A stretch of 8,848 bases of DNA from CAMBRQ01 sp945870325 (GTDB taxonomy: Bacteria; Bacillota; Clostridia; Lachnospirales; Lachnospiraceae). Made by a program: the position numbers and the translations under genes. How positions within the stretch are numbered: position 1 is the stretch's first letter; each line of letters opens with the position of its first letter. Shown here piece by piece: positions 1-5,534 of the stretch. The notes beneath the pieces were generated by a model. It was not told where the DNA came from. It did not search any database and was given only the letters and a program-made list of their open reading frames with translations. The stretch spans positions 1 through 8,848 of the forward strand of contig NZ_JBNPMC010000065.1 in NCBI RefSeq assembly GCF_050313795.1. The letters are read 5' to 3'.

Positions 1-22
1 ATCAAAATAGAATCTGTTGCCT

Positions 23-57
23 ACAAATAACACGACACAAAGCGAGAAATGCCGTGT
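23..57 (-). terminator. Possible rho-independent terminator after the acetyltransferase pseudogene
   Basis: Read on the minus strand, ACACGGCAT (57-49) can pair with GTGTCGTGT (38-30). This gives a 9-bp stem with two G-T wobbles and a 10-base loop, followed by TATTTGT. It lies about 65 bases downstream of the acetyltransferase stop. The large loop and broken T-run make it only a candidate. On the plus strand the wobbles become mismatches, so minus-strand use is favoured. Confidence 0.3.
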
Positions 58-121
58 TTTCGTTAATAGACACAGTTGTCTAGGAGCTTTTTTTCTACAA
101 ATTCCGATTTGTCTTTCTTGT

Positions 122-909
122 TTAGCCTATTGTACACAGTTTACCTCTAAGAACATATCCTATCTTCTCGTAACAAGCATTCGACGCGGTATAATCTGCA
201 TCTGTATAAAGCATTGGAACATATCCCGCACCCATTGCAAGTTTTGTAACCTGATAAACCAGATTTTCGGCATAATGTTTCCTGCGAAACTCAGGTCGAG
301 TAAACACAAGATTGATAGATGCCATATTCCCATCAGGCGCGAATTTACAGCTTGCGACATTATTCCCCTGTTCATTCTTCCATAAAAACATATTTCCTGT
401 ATTGATAAATGCTTCTGCATCCATACGATAACCGTCACGATCCTTTTGATCAATCCCTATTTCTCTATGAAACAAATCCATAAAATCTACCAATTCATCA
501 ATATCTTCGCTACTGCACTGGTGAATCGAGCCATCAGCTATCTTGGTCGGCTTTACAGGATTCTGGCAATCATACGCGAACATATTGATAGAAATGGAAA
601 GCGTTTTACCATCCGCAGCAGCCCTTTCAATAAAAAACTTCGCCAAATCATACTTGAGGTTAAAGCGATATTCGCCGTTTAGCAAAGAATGTTCTGATGC
701 AATCTGATAAGTTTTCTCCATTTCTGCTTCAGATGCATCGTCCGGAGTCCATATCCATATTGGAAATGGATTACCCGTAAAGCAAATGATCAGCCTTTCA
801 TGGTCGGTCAAAAGCAATTCTTTCTGCCAATAATACGGCGAAGCACAAAAAATGTATATTTGTCATCCTCCAATATTTTAAAATCTCTTTCATCCACAAA
901 GTTATCCAT
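122..909 (-). pseudogene. GNAT-family N-acetyltransferase, broken by one frameshift
   Basis: This gene would encode a GNAT acyltransferase that moves an acetyl group from acetyl-CoA to an unidentified substrate. An excellent RBS (AGGAGGTAAC, 911-920) precedes an ATG at 907-909. From there the frame reads MDNFVDERDFKILEDDKYTFF and then stops after about 33 codons. The homologous frame resumes at once as CASPYYWQKELLLTDHERL and runs to the TAA at 122-124. Restoring one base in the six-T run (848-853 on the other strand) would give a continuous protein of about 262 residues. The acetyl-CoA-binding region is RPEFRRKHYAENLVYQVTKLA, followed by a typical C-terminal segment, TASNACYEKIGY. The gene sits 47 bp downstream of the broken hydrolase on the same strand, so the two were probably co-transcribed. 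A homopolymer sequencing error is the alternative to real decay. A shorter protein from the TTG at 817 is possible but would lack a conserved N-terminal part. Confidence 0.75.
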
Positions 910-956
910 AGTTACCTCCTCAAATCCCGATTTCTCCGCTTCGGGCATACTCGAAG

Positions 957-1769
957 TTATTTTAACGTGATCATAAACTTTTCAATCAAATGATTGATTA
1001 TGTCCGGTTCATCCGTATTAGAATTGTGTCCTGCCCCTTTAATCCATTTGATCGGTATCCCGGTCTTTTTGTGCCATGCTTTATTATACCGGATACAGGA
1101 ACCGGCATGGTCTTTCATACCGCAGATGGGAAGGATATTTAATTTCATATGGAAGATCCGCCTCCATCGCATCCGCCAGCATCCTGAAACCATGTCCTGA
1201 CAATCCGGCATATCTTTTCTGGTCTCCATCATAGACCATCATGATATCCCTCATCAGCTTTCTCCCATATTCAGAAGCCGCAACACCATTTGTACCCGAT
1301 TTCAAGAGGGATTTCCATGGATAATGACGATAAACAGGCTCCATCCTTTTCAAAAGCCATATTTCAATGCCGGTTACATATTCTCGTTGTAAGGGAGCCG
1401 AATCAATGGAAACAAAGTCTTTCATTTTATCAGGGAAAAGCTGTGCATACGCCTGTCCCACATAGCCGCCCATAGACTGTCCGATGATAACAGGTTTATG
1501 GAAGTTTTCCTTACGCAGTATCTCATCTAACCATCGTGCTTTATCCATCAGACTGAAAGTCAGTTCAAAAGACCAGGAAGAAGCATGACCCGGAGCGTCC
1601 CATACAAAAACAGGAAATTTCTTTTCAAAAAAAGCGATCTGTTGATCAAACAGCCTGTGTCTGCCGTCAATCCCGGTAAAAAAAACAATTCCGCATTTGT
1701 GTTTTCCGCATCTTTGCTGATCCAATAATGAATCATTCCACATGATGTCTGATATGTTTTTTCAATCAT
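957..1769 (-). pseudogene. Alpha/beta hydrolase, broken by two frameshifts
   Basis: Three overlapping reading-frame pieces together make one alpha/beta-hydrolase of about 270 residues. Piece one starts at the ATG 1767-1769 (MIEKTYQTSCGMIHYW) and runs to LFFLPGLTAD, the oxyanion-side strand. Piece two continues HRLFDQQIAFFEKKFPVFVWDAPGHASS and holds the nucleophile elbow GQSMGG. Piece three, in the same frame as piece one, has GMKDHAGSCIRYNKAW with a likely catalytic Asp, then GAGHNSN with the catalytic His, and ends at the TAA 957-959. The first break is near 1655-1665, with one base apparently missing; an eight-base A/T run at 1678-1685 is an alternative site. The second break is near 1128-1140 and restores the original frame. 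All three triad residues survive in the DNA but are never in one frame, so no active enzyme is expected. The substrate is unknown. The RBS is weak (GAGGCAG) and I saw no convincing promoter. Confidence 0.8.
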
Positions 1770-1840
1770 TATTGCTGCCTCATAAAATATCGTTCTCTCT
1801 TCTCAAGCGCTTTCCCGCAAAAGGAGAATTTAATTCTTTT

Positions 1841-2392
1841 TTATTTTGTCCAGTAATGAGTGATATCAAAACTTTCTGACTTTGCCGAGAACGAAAGTCG
1901 TGAGGGATGCCGTGGATTATTATGTTTAGTTGTAGATATTATTTTCCCATTTACCTCTTCTCCGAAAGCAATAAATCTACAAGAATACTTGTTGGCTATA
2001 CCGTAAATATCATGTAGACAATTGATAAGATAATCACGCTCAACTATTGGATTTCCCCAAGCCGCCCATATAGTTAAATTTGTTTTCTTTAAATATCTTT
2101 CTATATAACACAGATTCTCTTTATGTAAATCATCACTTCGTGTACAGGGCAAGCATTTAGGATTAGTAGAACGATACGGATAAACATTAAGCATAATCCA
2201 ACTATCAAAACCATTTCTCTTTGCAATTTGCTCAACCATATGTAATGTTTTATCTGCGTATTCGTTATTTGCAGTACTTGGATTAACTCCAAAACAAATA
2301 AGCGGATTATTCCCGGAAACGCCTAATACAAAACGCTTACATATATCGTCTCCAACATAAATGTCTGGTACAACTTCCCATTTATATTTCAC
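1841..2392 (-). CDS. DUF1643 domain-containing protein
   Basis: This intact 183-residue protein matches the DUF1643 family, whose biochemical role is not established. The family pattern is visible: a strand ending in ICFGVNPSTAN (residues about 32-42), then ADKTLHMVEQIAKRNGFDSWIMLNVYPYRSTNPKCL. The middle holds TIWAAWGNP, and the C-terminal part has NPRHPSRL before the end at YWTK. Length is usual for the family. The start is GTG at 2390-2392, chosen because AGGAGGAGG (2396-2404) lies a few bases upstream and an extended -10 promoter is present about 60 bases upstream. The gene appears monocistronic: the small gene upstream ends in its own terminator, and the hydrolase downstream begins about 70 bases after the stop. 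DUF1643 genes are often seen in accessory and phage-like regions, in keeping with this window. No catalytic residue can be assigned from sequence alone. Confidence 0.85.
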   Translation of the reverse strand: MKYKWEVVPDIYVGDDICKRFVLGVSGNNPLICFGVNPSTANNEYADKTLHMVEQIAKRNGFDSWIMLNVYPYRSTNPKCLPCTRSDDLHKENLCYIERYLKKTNLTIWAAWGNPIVERDYLINCLHDIYGIANKYSCRFIAFGEEVNGKIISTTKHNNPRHPSRLSFSAKSESFDITHYWTK

Positions 2393-2453
2393 TTTATCCT
2401 CCTCCTGGCTTAATGTAAATACTCTCCCCTACAAATACCGATCTGTTGCTCAA

Positions 2454-2482
2454 AGTATAGCACATCATCACATATCTTGCCA
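2454..2482 (-). promoter_or_regulatory. Extended -10 promoter for the DUF1643 gene
   Basis: On the minus strand TATACT (2459-2454) is preceded by TGC, giving the extended -10 form TGnTATACT. A weak -35, TGGCAA (2482-2477), lies 17 bases upstream. The site is about 60 bases upstream of the GTG start. The good -10 and ideal spacing support it; the -35 matches only three of six consensus positions. Confidence 0.45.
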
Positions 2483-2483
2483 C

Positions 2484-2516
2484 AAGAAATAAGGGGCATA
2501 ACCACAGCCATACCCC
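2484..2516 (-). terminator. Rho-independent terminator of the small coiled-coil gene
   Basis: Minus strand: GGGGTATGG (2516-2508) pairs with TTATGCCCC (2501-2493) around the loop CTGTGG. The stem has four G-C pairs at the base and some G-T wobbles. TTATTTCTT follows directly. It starts seven bases after the TAG of the 2523-2837 gene, so it should end that transcript before the DUF1643 promoter. Confidence 0.6.
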
Positions 2517-2522
2517 AAATCC

Positions 2523-2837
2523 CTACCGCTCCAATGCCCTCTCGATTTTCTGTTTCTGCCCTCTCAAATCGTTCTGTTTCTCGTACAAGCTGTCACGTTC
2601 TTTGCAAAGTGATTTCATGCGCTCCAACTGCGCCCTCACTCCCTCCCGGCAATCCGGTTCTATCCGTTTATATTCCCCTGTCAGACTGCGTATCTCATTA
2701 TTGTTTGATTTTATCTGCTCCGACACGCATATCCAATCAATCAGATTGCGTACTTCCATATCCATATCATACAAATCTGTTTCCGAAAGAATTTTCGCAC
2801 ACAGCCGAACCATGACTTTTTTCTCCATATCTGTCAC
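2523..2837 (-). CDS. Small coiled-coil protein of unknown function
   Basis: I do not recognise this 104-residue protein. It is highly charged and predicted to be mostly helical, with no membrane segment or signal peptide. The second half (about residues 45-104: EIRSLTGEYKRIEPDCREGV, then LERMKSLCKERDSLYEKQND and QKQKIERALER) has heptad-like spacing of Leu, Ile and Met, suggesting a coiled coil. The start is GTG 2835-2837 because AGGGGG lies nine bases upstream; an ATG nine bases further in lacks an RBS. The stop of the upstream gene tail (2851) is only 13 bases before the start, so the two belonged to one transcription unit, and a terminator follows the stop. Such short helical genes often sit behind relaxase or other mobilization genes, but that role is inference from context. 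The gene looks intact although its upstream partner is truncated, so it may have lost its promoter. Confidence 0.6.
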   Translation of the reverse strand: MTDMEKKVMVRLCAKILSETDLYDMDMEVRNLIDWICVSEQIKSNNNEIRSLTGEYKRIEPDCREGVRAQLERMKSLCKERDSLYEKQNDLRGQKQKIERALER

Positions 2838-2850
2838 TGTATCAATCCCC

Positions 2851-2997
2851 CTATCTGCTCATTTCAAATGCACGTTTCGGACGTTTATCTGCCTTTTCTG
2901 CCCGTTCCAGAGCCTTAGACCGCCCTACTATCGACTGTATCTGTTCTCTGCCGAAATAACGCTCTAAACGCCCCAAATCCGCCGTTTTCTCCTGCAA
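2851..2997 (-). pseudogene. 3' tail of a truncated gene (unknown, possibly mobilization related)
   Basis: An open frame of about 48 codons ends at the TAG 2851-2853 and reads QEKTADLGRLERYFGREQIQ, then a charged, Lys/Arg-rich end, RAEKADKRPKRAFEMSR. There is no start codon with an RBS, and a TGA in the same frame at 2998-3000 marks where coding character ends. This looks like the C-terminal end of a longer protein whose 5' part was lost. The basic helical tail and the following small coiled-coil gene would fit a mobilization protein, but I cannot name the family. Confidence 0.5.
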
Positions 2998-2999
2998 TC

Positions 3000-3128
3000 A
3001 TACGACCAGTGGCGGTACAAAAATATCCCGAATTAGATACCTCGAATCACTGGCATAAAGTAGTCCCCTCAAAGGAGTTAAGCGACTATCTCATAGAAGC
3101 CTTGAAAAAGGACGCTGAATCCGATTAA
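3000..3128 (+). pseudogene. 3' tail of a truncated plus-strand gene, unknown
   Basis: A plus-strand frame reads PVAVQKYPELDTSNHWHKVV, then PSKELSDYLIEALKKDAESD, and ends at the TAA 3126-3128. Its composition is protein-like: a charged amphipathic C-terminal helix and no rare residues. It has no start codon with an RBS and loses coding character to the left, where it runs antisense to the tail at 2851-2997. I read it as the last 40 or so residues of a gene whose body has been lost. The family is not recognised. The group II intron lies just downstream of its stop, on the opposite strand. Confidence 0.4.
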
Positions 3129-3149
3129 AAACCGCTTTTCTTCCCCAAA

Positions 3150-3219
3150 ATAGGGTAGAGGGAGAATAATTTTCTCGCCCCTCCCATTGAACCGTACGTA
3201 CGGGTCTCGTATACGGCTC
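3150..3219 (-). ncRNA. Group II intron domains V and VI
   Basis: Domain V spans 3219-3189 on the minus strand. GAGCCGTA pairs with TACGGTTC, a two-base CG bulge follows, TACG pairs with CGTA, and a short loop closes the hairpin. The AGC catalytic triad lies in the first strand. Total length is 31 bases against the usual 34. Domain VI follows (3188-3150): GGG pairs with CCC near the base, a bulged A in CTACCC is the likely branch point seven bases from the 3' end, and an upper stem contains GAGAA and TTCTC. Both domains look intact. Confidence 0.8.
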
Positions 3220-3225
3220 TACAAT

Positions 3226-4011
3226 TTATATTCCAACTTTCACTAAGTAATAGGATAAGGGATTGAGCAGACCAACTCCATCTTTTATCCTATTTTCAAG
3301 TAAATCTTTGCTGATAATGTAATTCACTACGTTCATTCCGCTTCTTCTGTACCACCCAAGTCGTGAATTCGCAACTTTCTTAATATCTTCATGTCTGAAT
3401 CCATTGCGATTCTTCCAGTTTAGGTAACACAGGTTTCTGTAGATGGTTTTCGGCTTCTTCCATTGCTTCATGACTATCACTCTTATTTTGTGTCTCAGCC
3501 ATTGTCCAAACCCTTCCATAAACTGCTTCATCAACCCGATTCTAAAGTAATTAATCCATCCTCTCACGATCTCATTTACTCGCTTGATTGTAGCCACCAG
3601 AGGTCTTGCTGTTGCTTTCCCTCTTTTCAGATATTCACTCAGTTTCCTCTTGAGTTTCTTTTTCTTTTCAGTGGTAGGCTTTACTTTCCATTCACCACCG
3701 TTTTTCAGAAACGTGAATCCCAGATATTTGCTTCGTGTCGGCCTGACTACTTTCGTTTTTGTTGCATTTACTTTTAGGAATAGTTTCCGTTCCAGCCAAT
3801 CACTTATGGAGTTCATCACTCGGTTTGCCGCCATTTCACTCTTTGTGAAAATCAATACATCATCTGCATACCTTGTGAATCGGAGCCCTCTGTGTTCCAG
3901 TTCTTTGTCCAGCTTATCAAGGTAGATATTCGAACATACGACTGAAAGGGGACCGCCTTGTGGCACGCCGGTGATTGTTGAGCGGCAGATTCTCGTCACC
4001 ACCAACAGCAT
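3226..4011 (-). pseudogene. Group II intron reverse transcriptase/maturase, N-terminus missing
   Basis: The product of a complete gene copies intron RNA during retrohoming and assists splicing. Here only about 250 native residues remain; full proteins have roughly 400 or more. The fragment opens in RT block 4 (GVPQGGPLS, residues 15-23). It continues through block 5 with the catalytic FTRYADDVLIF (YADD at 48-51), blocks 6 and 7 (LKVNATKTKVVRPTRSKYLGF), and the maturase domain X around residues 135-200 (TIKRVNEIVRGWINYFRIGL). It ends YYLVKVGI just before domain V. The first ATG (4009-4011) lies at the junction with the insertion sequence and is not a true start. Blocks 0-3, including the first catalytic Asp, are missing, so the fragment should be inactive. 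The frame is otherwise free of stops, suggesting a recent truncation. Confidence 0.85.
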
Positions 4012-4032
4012 ATTATTGCAGACGTCAAACTG

Positions 4033-4077
4033 AAAACAGCGGCAGAATCGCGTCTTAAAATCACGTTTCTGTCGCTG
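4033..4077 (-). terminator. Hairpin terminator after the transposition ATPase
   Basis: Positions 4037-4041 (CAGCG) pair with 4073-4077 (CGCTG) and 4043-4047 (CAGAA) with 4067-4071 (TTCTG). Further inner C-G pairs occur, interrupted by single mismatches. Read on the minus strand the stem is followed by TTTTCAG. It sits about 20 bases past the ATPase stop, so it may terminate the transposase-ATPase transcript. Being near the element end, it could also block read-in transcription or be a protein-binding end sequence. Confidence 0.45.
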
Positions 4078-4096
4078 TTCCAGCGTCTTATCGTAA

Positions 4097-4903
4097 CTAT
4101 GTCAGGGACTGGTTATTGGCTGCCGCCAATACAACCTCAGCATCAATCGTATGCTTATCCTGCTGGGCCCCGATCGTCAAGGCATCCGTCATCAGGTTGT
4201 CGATCTTCCGGGCATTGCCTTCACTGTATCCGTGGATTGCACTGACCGCGTCCCCTCCAAGGATGGTCCGGCTTCCTCCCGCAAGCTCCAGCTTATGCTG
4301 GATGTAATCCGGCACTTCCTGGTCAGTTAATCCCTCATAATTATAATGGACTGTGATCCGCTGGCGGAGGGCTTCATGTACCTGTTTCTCCAGGATGTGG
4401 TTCAGATACGGCTCGCCTACCAGCACCAGGCTGAAGCAGTTCAATGAATCATAACTGTAATTCATCAGCATCTTCAGATCCCGCAGGATGTTATAATTCA
4501 GATACTGCGCTTCATCGATCGCAAGAATCAGGGGCTGTTTCTTTTCCTTATACAGATAATACACCCGTTCCTGTATCGCTTTGAACATCTGGGTTTTGTT
4601 CCCGCTTGGCTCCAATCCAAGAAGATCGCAGAACTGGCGGTAGAACTCCGTCACGCTGATCGTGGACAGGTTGATGTACGCCGTCTGGTACTGGTTTGGG
4701 TTCAGACCGTTCATGAAGCACCGCAGGGCGTAGGTCTTGCCCATTCCGGGCCGGGCGGTAAATATCCCGATGCCGCGTACGGTTTTCAGATAGTCGAGGC
4801 GTGACTGCATCTGCCGGTGGTCCTGTGACCGGAACGCGTCACGTTCTTTTATACACTGCTTATCAAAAGGATTGAAAGAAAGACCATAATAATCAGTGAA
4901 CAT
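4097..4903 (-). CDS. ExeA/TniB/TnsC-like AAA ATPase of a two-gene transposon
   Basis: This 268-residue cytoplasmic ATPase would act with the neighbouring DDE transposase, probably binding target DNA and activating the transposase as MuB, TnsC and TniB do. The N-terminus MFTDYYGLSFNPFDK is the signature start of ExeA-like ATPases. Walker A is ARPGMGKT (residues 50-57) and Walker B is LILAIDEAQ (125-133, Asp130-Glu131). LVLVGEP (159-165) is the sensor-1 strand, LRQRI (179-183) carries the conserved arginines, and a C-terminal lid helix region contains EGNARKIDNLMTDAL. Start choice: ATG 4901-4903 has AGGAGG about nine bases upstream; longer in-frame starts lack an RBS and overlap the transposase more. 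It overlaps the transposase stop by 11 bp, implying translational coupling. All motifs are present, so the protein may be functional even though its transposase is broken. Confidence 0.85.
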   Translation of the reverse strand: MFTDYYGLSFNPFDKQCIKERDAFRSQDHRQMQSRLDYLKTVRGIGIFTARPGMGKTYALRCFMNGLNPNQYQTAYINLSTISVTEFYRQFCDLLGLEPSGNKTQMFKAIQERVYYLYKEKKQPLILAIDEAQYLNYNILRDLKMLMNYSYDSLNCFSLVLVGEPYLNHILEKQVHEALRQRITVHYNYEGLTDQEVPDYIQHKLELAGGSRTILGGDAVSAIHGYSEGNARKIDNLMTDALTIGAQQDKHTIDAEVVLAAANNQSLT

Positions 4904-5405
4904 TGCCGGATGCCTCCTTTCCATAATCGATCTGTACCGGTTTCTCACGCCGGGTCTGTCCGTTTGCCACCCGGTCCGTCAGCCTCAATGGGTAATGTTC
5001 TCCTCCATAAAGGATATAAGCATTCTGTATATCCCCGGGCAGAAAACGGACCTCTATCTTCTGCCCTATGAACTGCATTGGCGCGTCATAGACATCACCG
5101 CCGAAATGGACCGTTGCATCCCGGTTTACCCTGCGGATGATCCGATTGTGGAAACATTCTTCCAGCCATTCCCGGCTGCGTGGCTTCCGTATCCGTTCAT
5201 TTGTGCCCAGATACCGCTGAAGTGGTGTCTGTCCCGTTACTGAATGGATGGTGGTATTATGTTTCCGGATATACTCCATGAGCATACGGTTGAACTCTTC
5301 CAGCGACTGTATCTGGGACAGATCGATGCCGTACAGCCAGCGCTCTTTCAATGTCCGGAAATTCCTCTCTACTTTGCCCTTGTTATGTAAAGATTTACAT
5401 AACAA
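4893..5405 (-). pseudogene. DDE transposase, C-terminal part (split by the RIT element)
   Basis: The complete protein would be an rve/DDE transposase with a Mu-transposase-type C-terminal domain. What remains begins at HNKGKVERNFRTLKERWL, where the Glu of KVE is the third catalytic acid. It then has a helical stretch (SLEEFNRMLMEYIRKHNTTI), PLQRYLG, SREWLEECF, and the beta-barrel region FGGDVYDAPMQFIGQKIEVR. It ends YGKEASGNVH at the TGA 4893-4895. Both catalytic Asp residues and the DNA-binding domains are missing. The first few codons in frame (from about 5383) belong to the palindrome at the RIT junction, so the TTG at 5405 is not a real start. The remaining frame has no stops or shifts, which points to recent disruption. 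The N-terminal half should be found on the far side of the RIT element. Confidence 0.85.
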
Positions 5406-5408
5406 GGG
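5377..5408. repeat. 32-bp near-perfect palindrome at the left RIT junction
   Basis: CCCTTGTTATGTAAA (5377-5391) and TTTACATAACAAGGG (5394-5408) are exact 15-bp inverted arms around GA. The inner part contains two opposed copies of TTATGTAAA. The layout can also be read as 13-bp arms around a 6-bp centre, AAGATT, the size of a tyrosine recombinase core site. It joins transposase coding DNA on the left to the RIT terminal repeat on the right. Confidence 0.85.
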
Positions 5409-5494
5409 TTAAGTAAAGATTTTTCTTATGTAAAGAAACATCCGCTGAACCCATGGGAATCCATAGATTCAGCATAGATTTCTTTACATAATAA
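5409..5494 (+). repeat. Left terminal inverted repeat of the RIT element
   Basis: All 86 bases are the exact reverse complement of 8763-8848; the match breaks at 5495 (C against T). Inside it are TTAAGTAAA (5409-5417), TTATGTAAAGAAA (5426-5438) and its inverted copy TTTCTTTACATAA (5479-5491). The 40-base centre holds the nested dyads GCTGAA/TTCAGC (5444-5449, 5468-5473), CCCATGGG (5450-5457) and GAATC/GATTC (5457-5470). Confidence 0.95.
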
Positions 5495-5534
5495 CCCATT
5501 GGCGTATCATGAGACTGAAAGGAGGATCTGTCTC

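Larger units (their letters stand above)
3150..4011 (-). mobile_element. Group II intron, 3' half only
   Basis: The segment carries the C-terminal part of a group II intron reverse transcriptase/maturase followed in the proper order by domain V and domain VI, ending in the expected pyrimidine-type terminus CTACCCTAT at 3150. The 5' half (the GUGYG start, domains I-III and the first part of the protein) is absent. Intron sequence stops near 4000-4020, where insertion-sequence DNA begins. The 3' exon is the non-coding strip between 3149 and the plus-strand stop at 3128. The short domain V and the GVPQGGPLS-type protein suggest a bacterial class C intron, a group that tends to insert after transcription terminators; this class call is tentative. 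Confidence 0.8.
4021..5382 (-). mobile_element. Insertion sequence with DDE transposase plus AAA ATPase, interrupted by the RIT element
   Basis: A transposase fragment and an ExeA-like ATPase overlap by 11 bp on the minus strand, the two-gene plan of Mu, Tn7 (TnsB/TnsC) and Tn5053 (TniA/TniB) type elements. The left limit is uncertain. It lies between the last intron-like codons (about 4000) and the end of the ATPase (4097), probably near TGCAGACGTC at 4018. The subterminal DNA holds a large imperfect hairpin and two direct copies of GCGTCTTA (4050-4057 and 4083-4090), possibly transposase sites. The right limit in this window is the RIT insertion near 5380; the rest of the transposase and the other end should lie beyond 8848. 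Target duplications cannot be checked. Confidence 0.7.

Noticed and set aside
95..112. An 18-base hairpin sequence resembling 2429-2446 (16 of 18 bases match)
   Set aside because: A match of this quality is expected about once by chance in a window of this size, and the two sites have different positions relative to genes.
17..385. Plus-strand frame of 122 codons
   Set aside because: It lies mostly opposite the acetyltransferase, has an odd Cys- and Ile-rich composition and no RBS.
930..956. Small inverted repeat CTTCG/CGAAG between hydrolase and acetyltransferase
   Set aside because: Only five base pairs with no T-run on the relevant strand; too weak for a terminator between two co-directional genes 47 bp apart.
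2477..2967. Plus-strand open frames across 2477-2967
   Set aside because: They are antisense to the small coiled-coil gene and its upstream tail, with no RBS and a Ser/Pro/Cys-rich composition typical of shadow frames.
3463..3925. Plus-strand frames opposite the reverse transcriptase
   Set aside because: Phe/Ser-rich antisense shadows of a clear RT/maturase frame, without start signals.
5464..5492. Possible ritA promoter in the left repeat: TAGATT and CATAAT 17 bases apart
   Set aside because: The spacing and -10 are fair but the -35 matches only half of consensus, and the same bases belong to the recombinase-motif dyad. Noted in the ritA entry rather than called.
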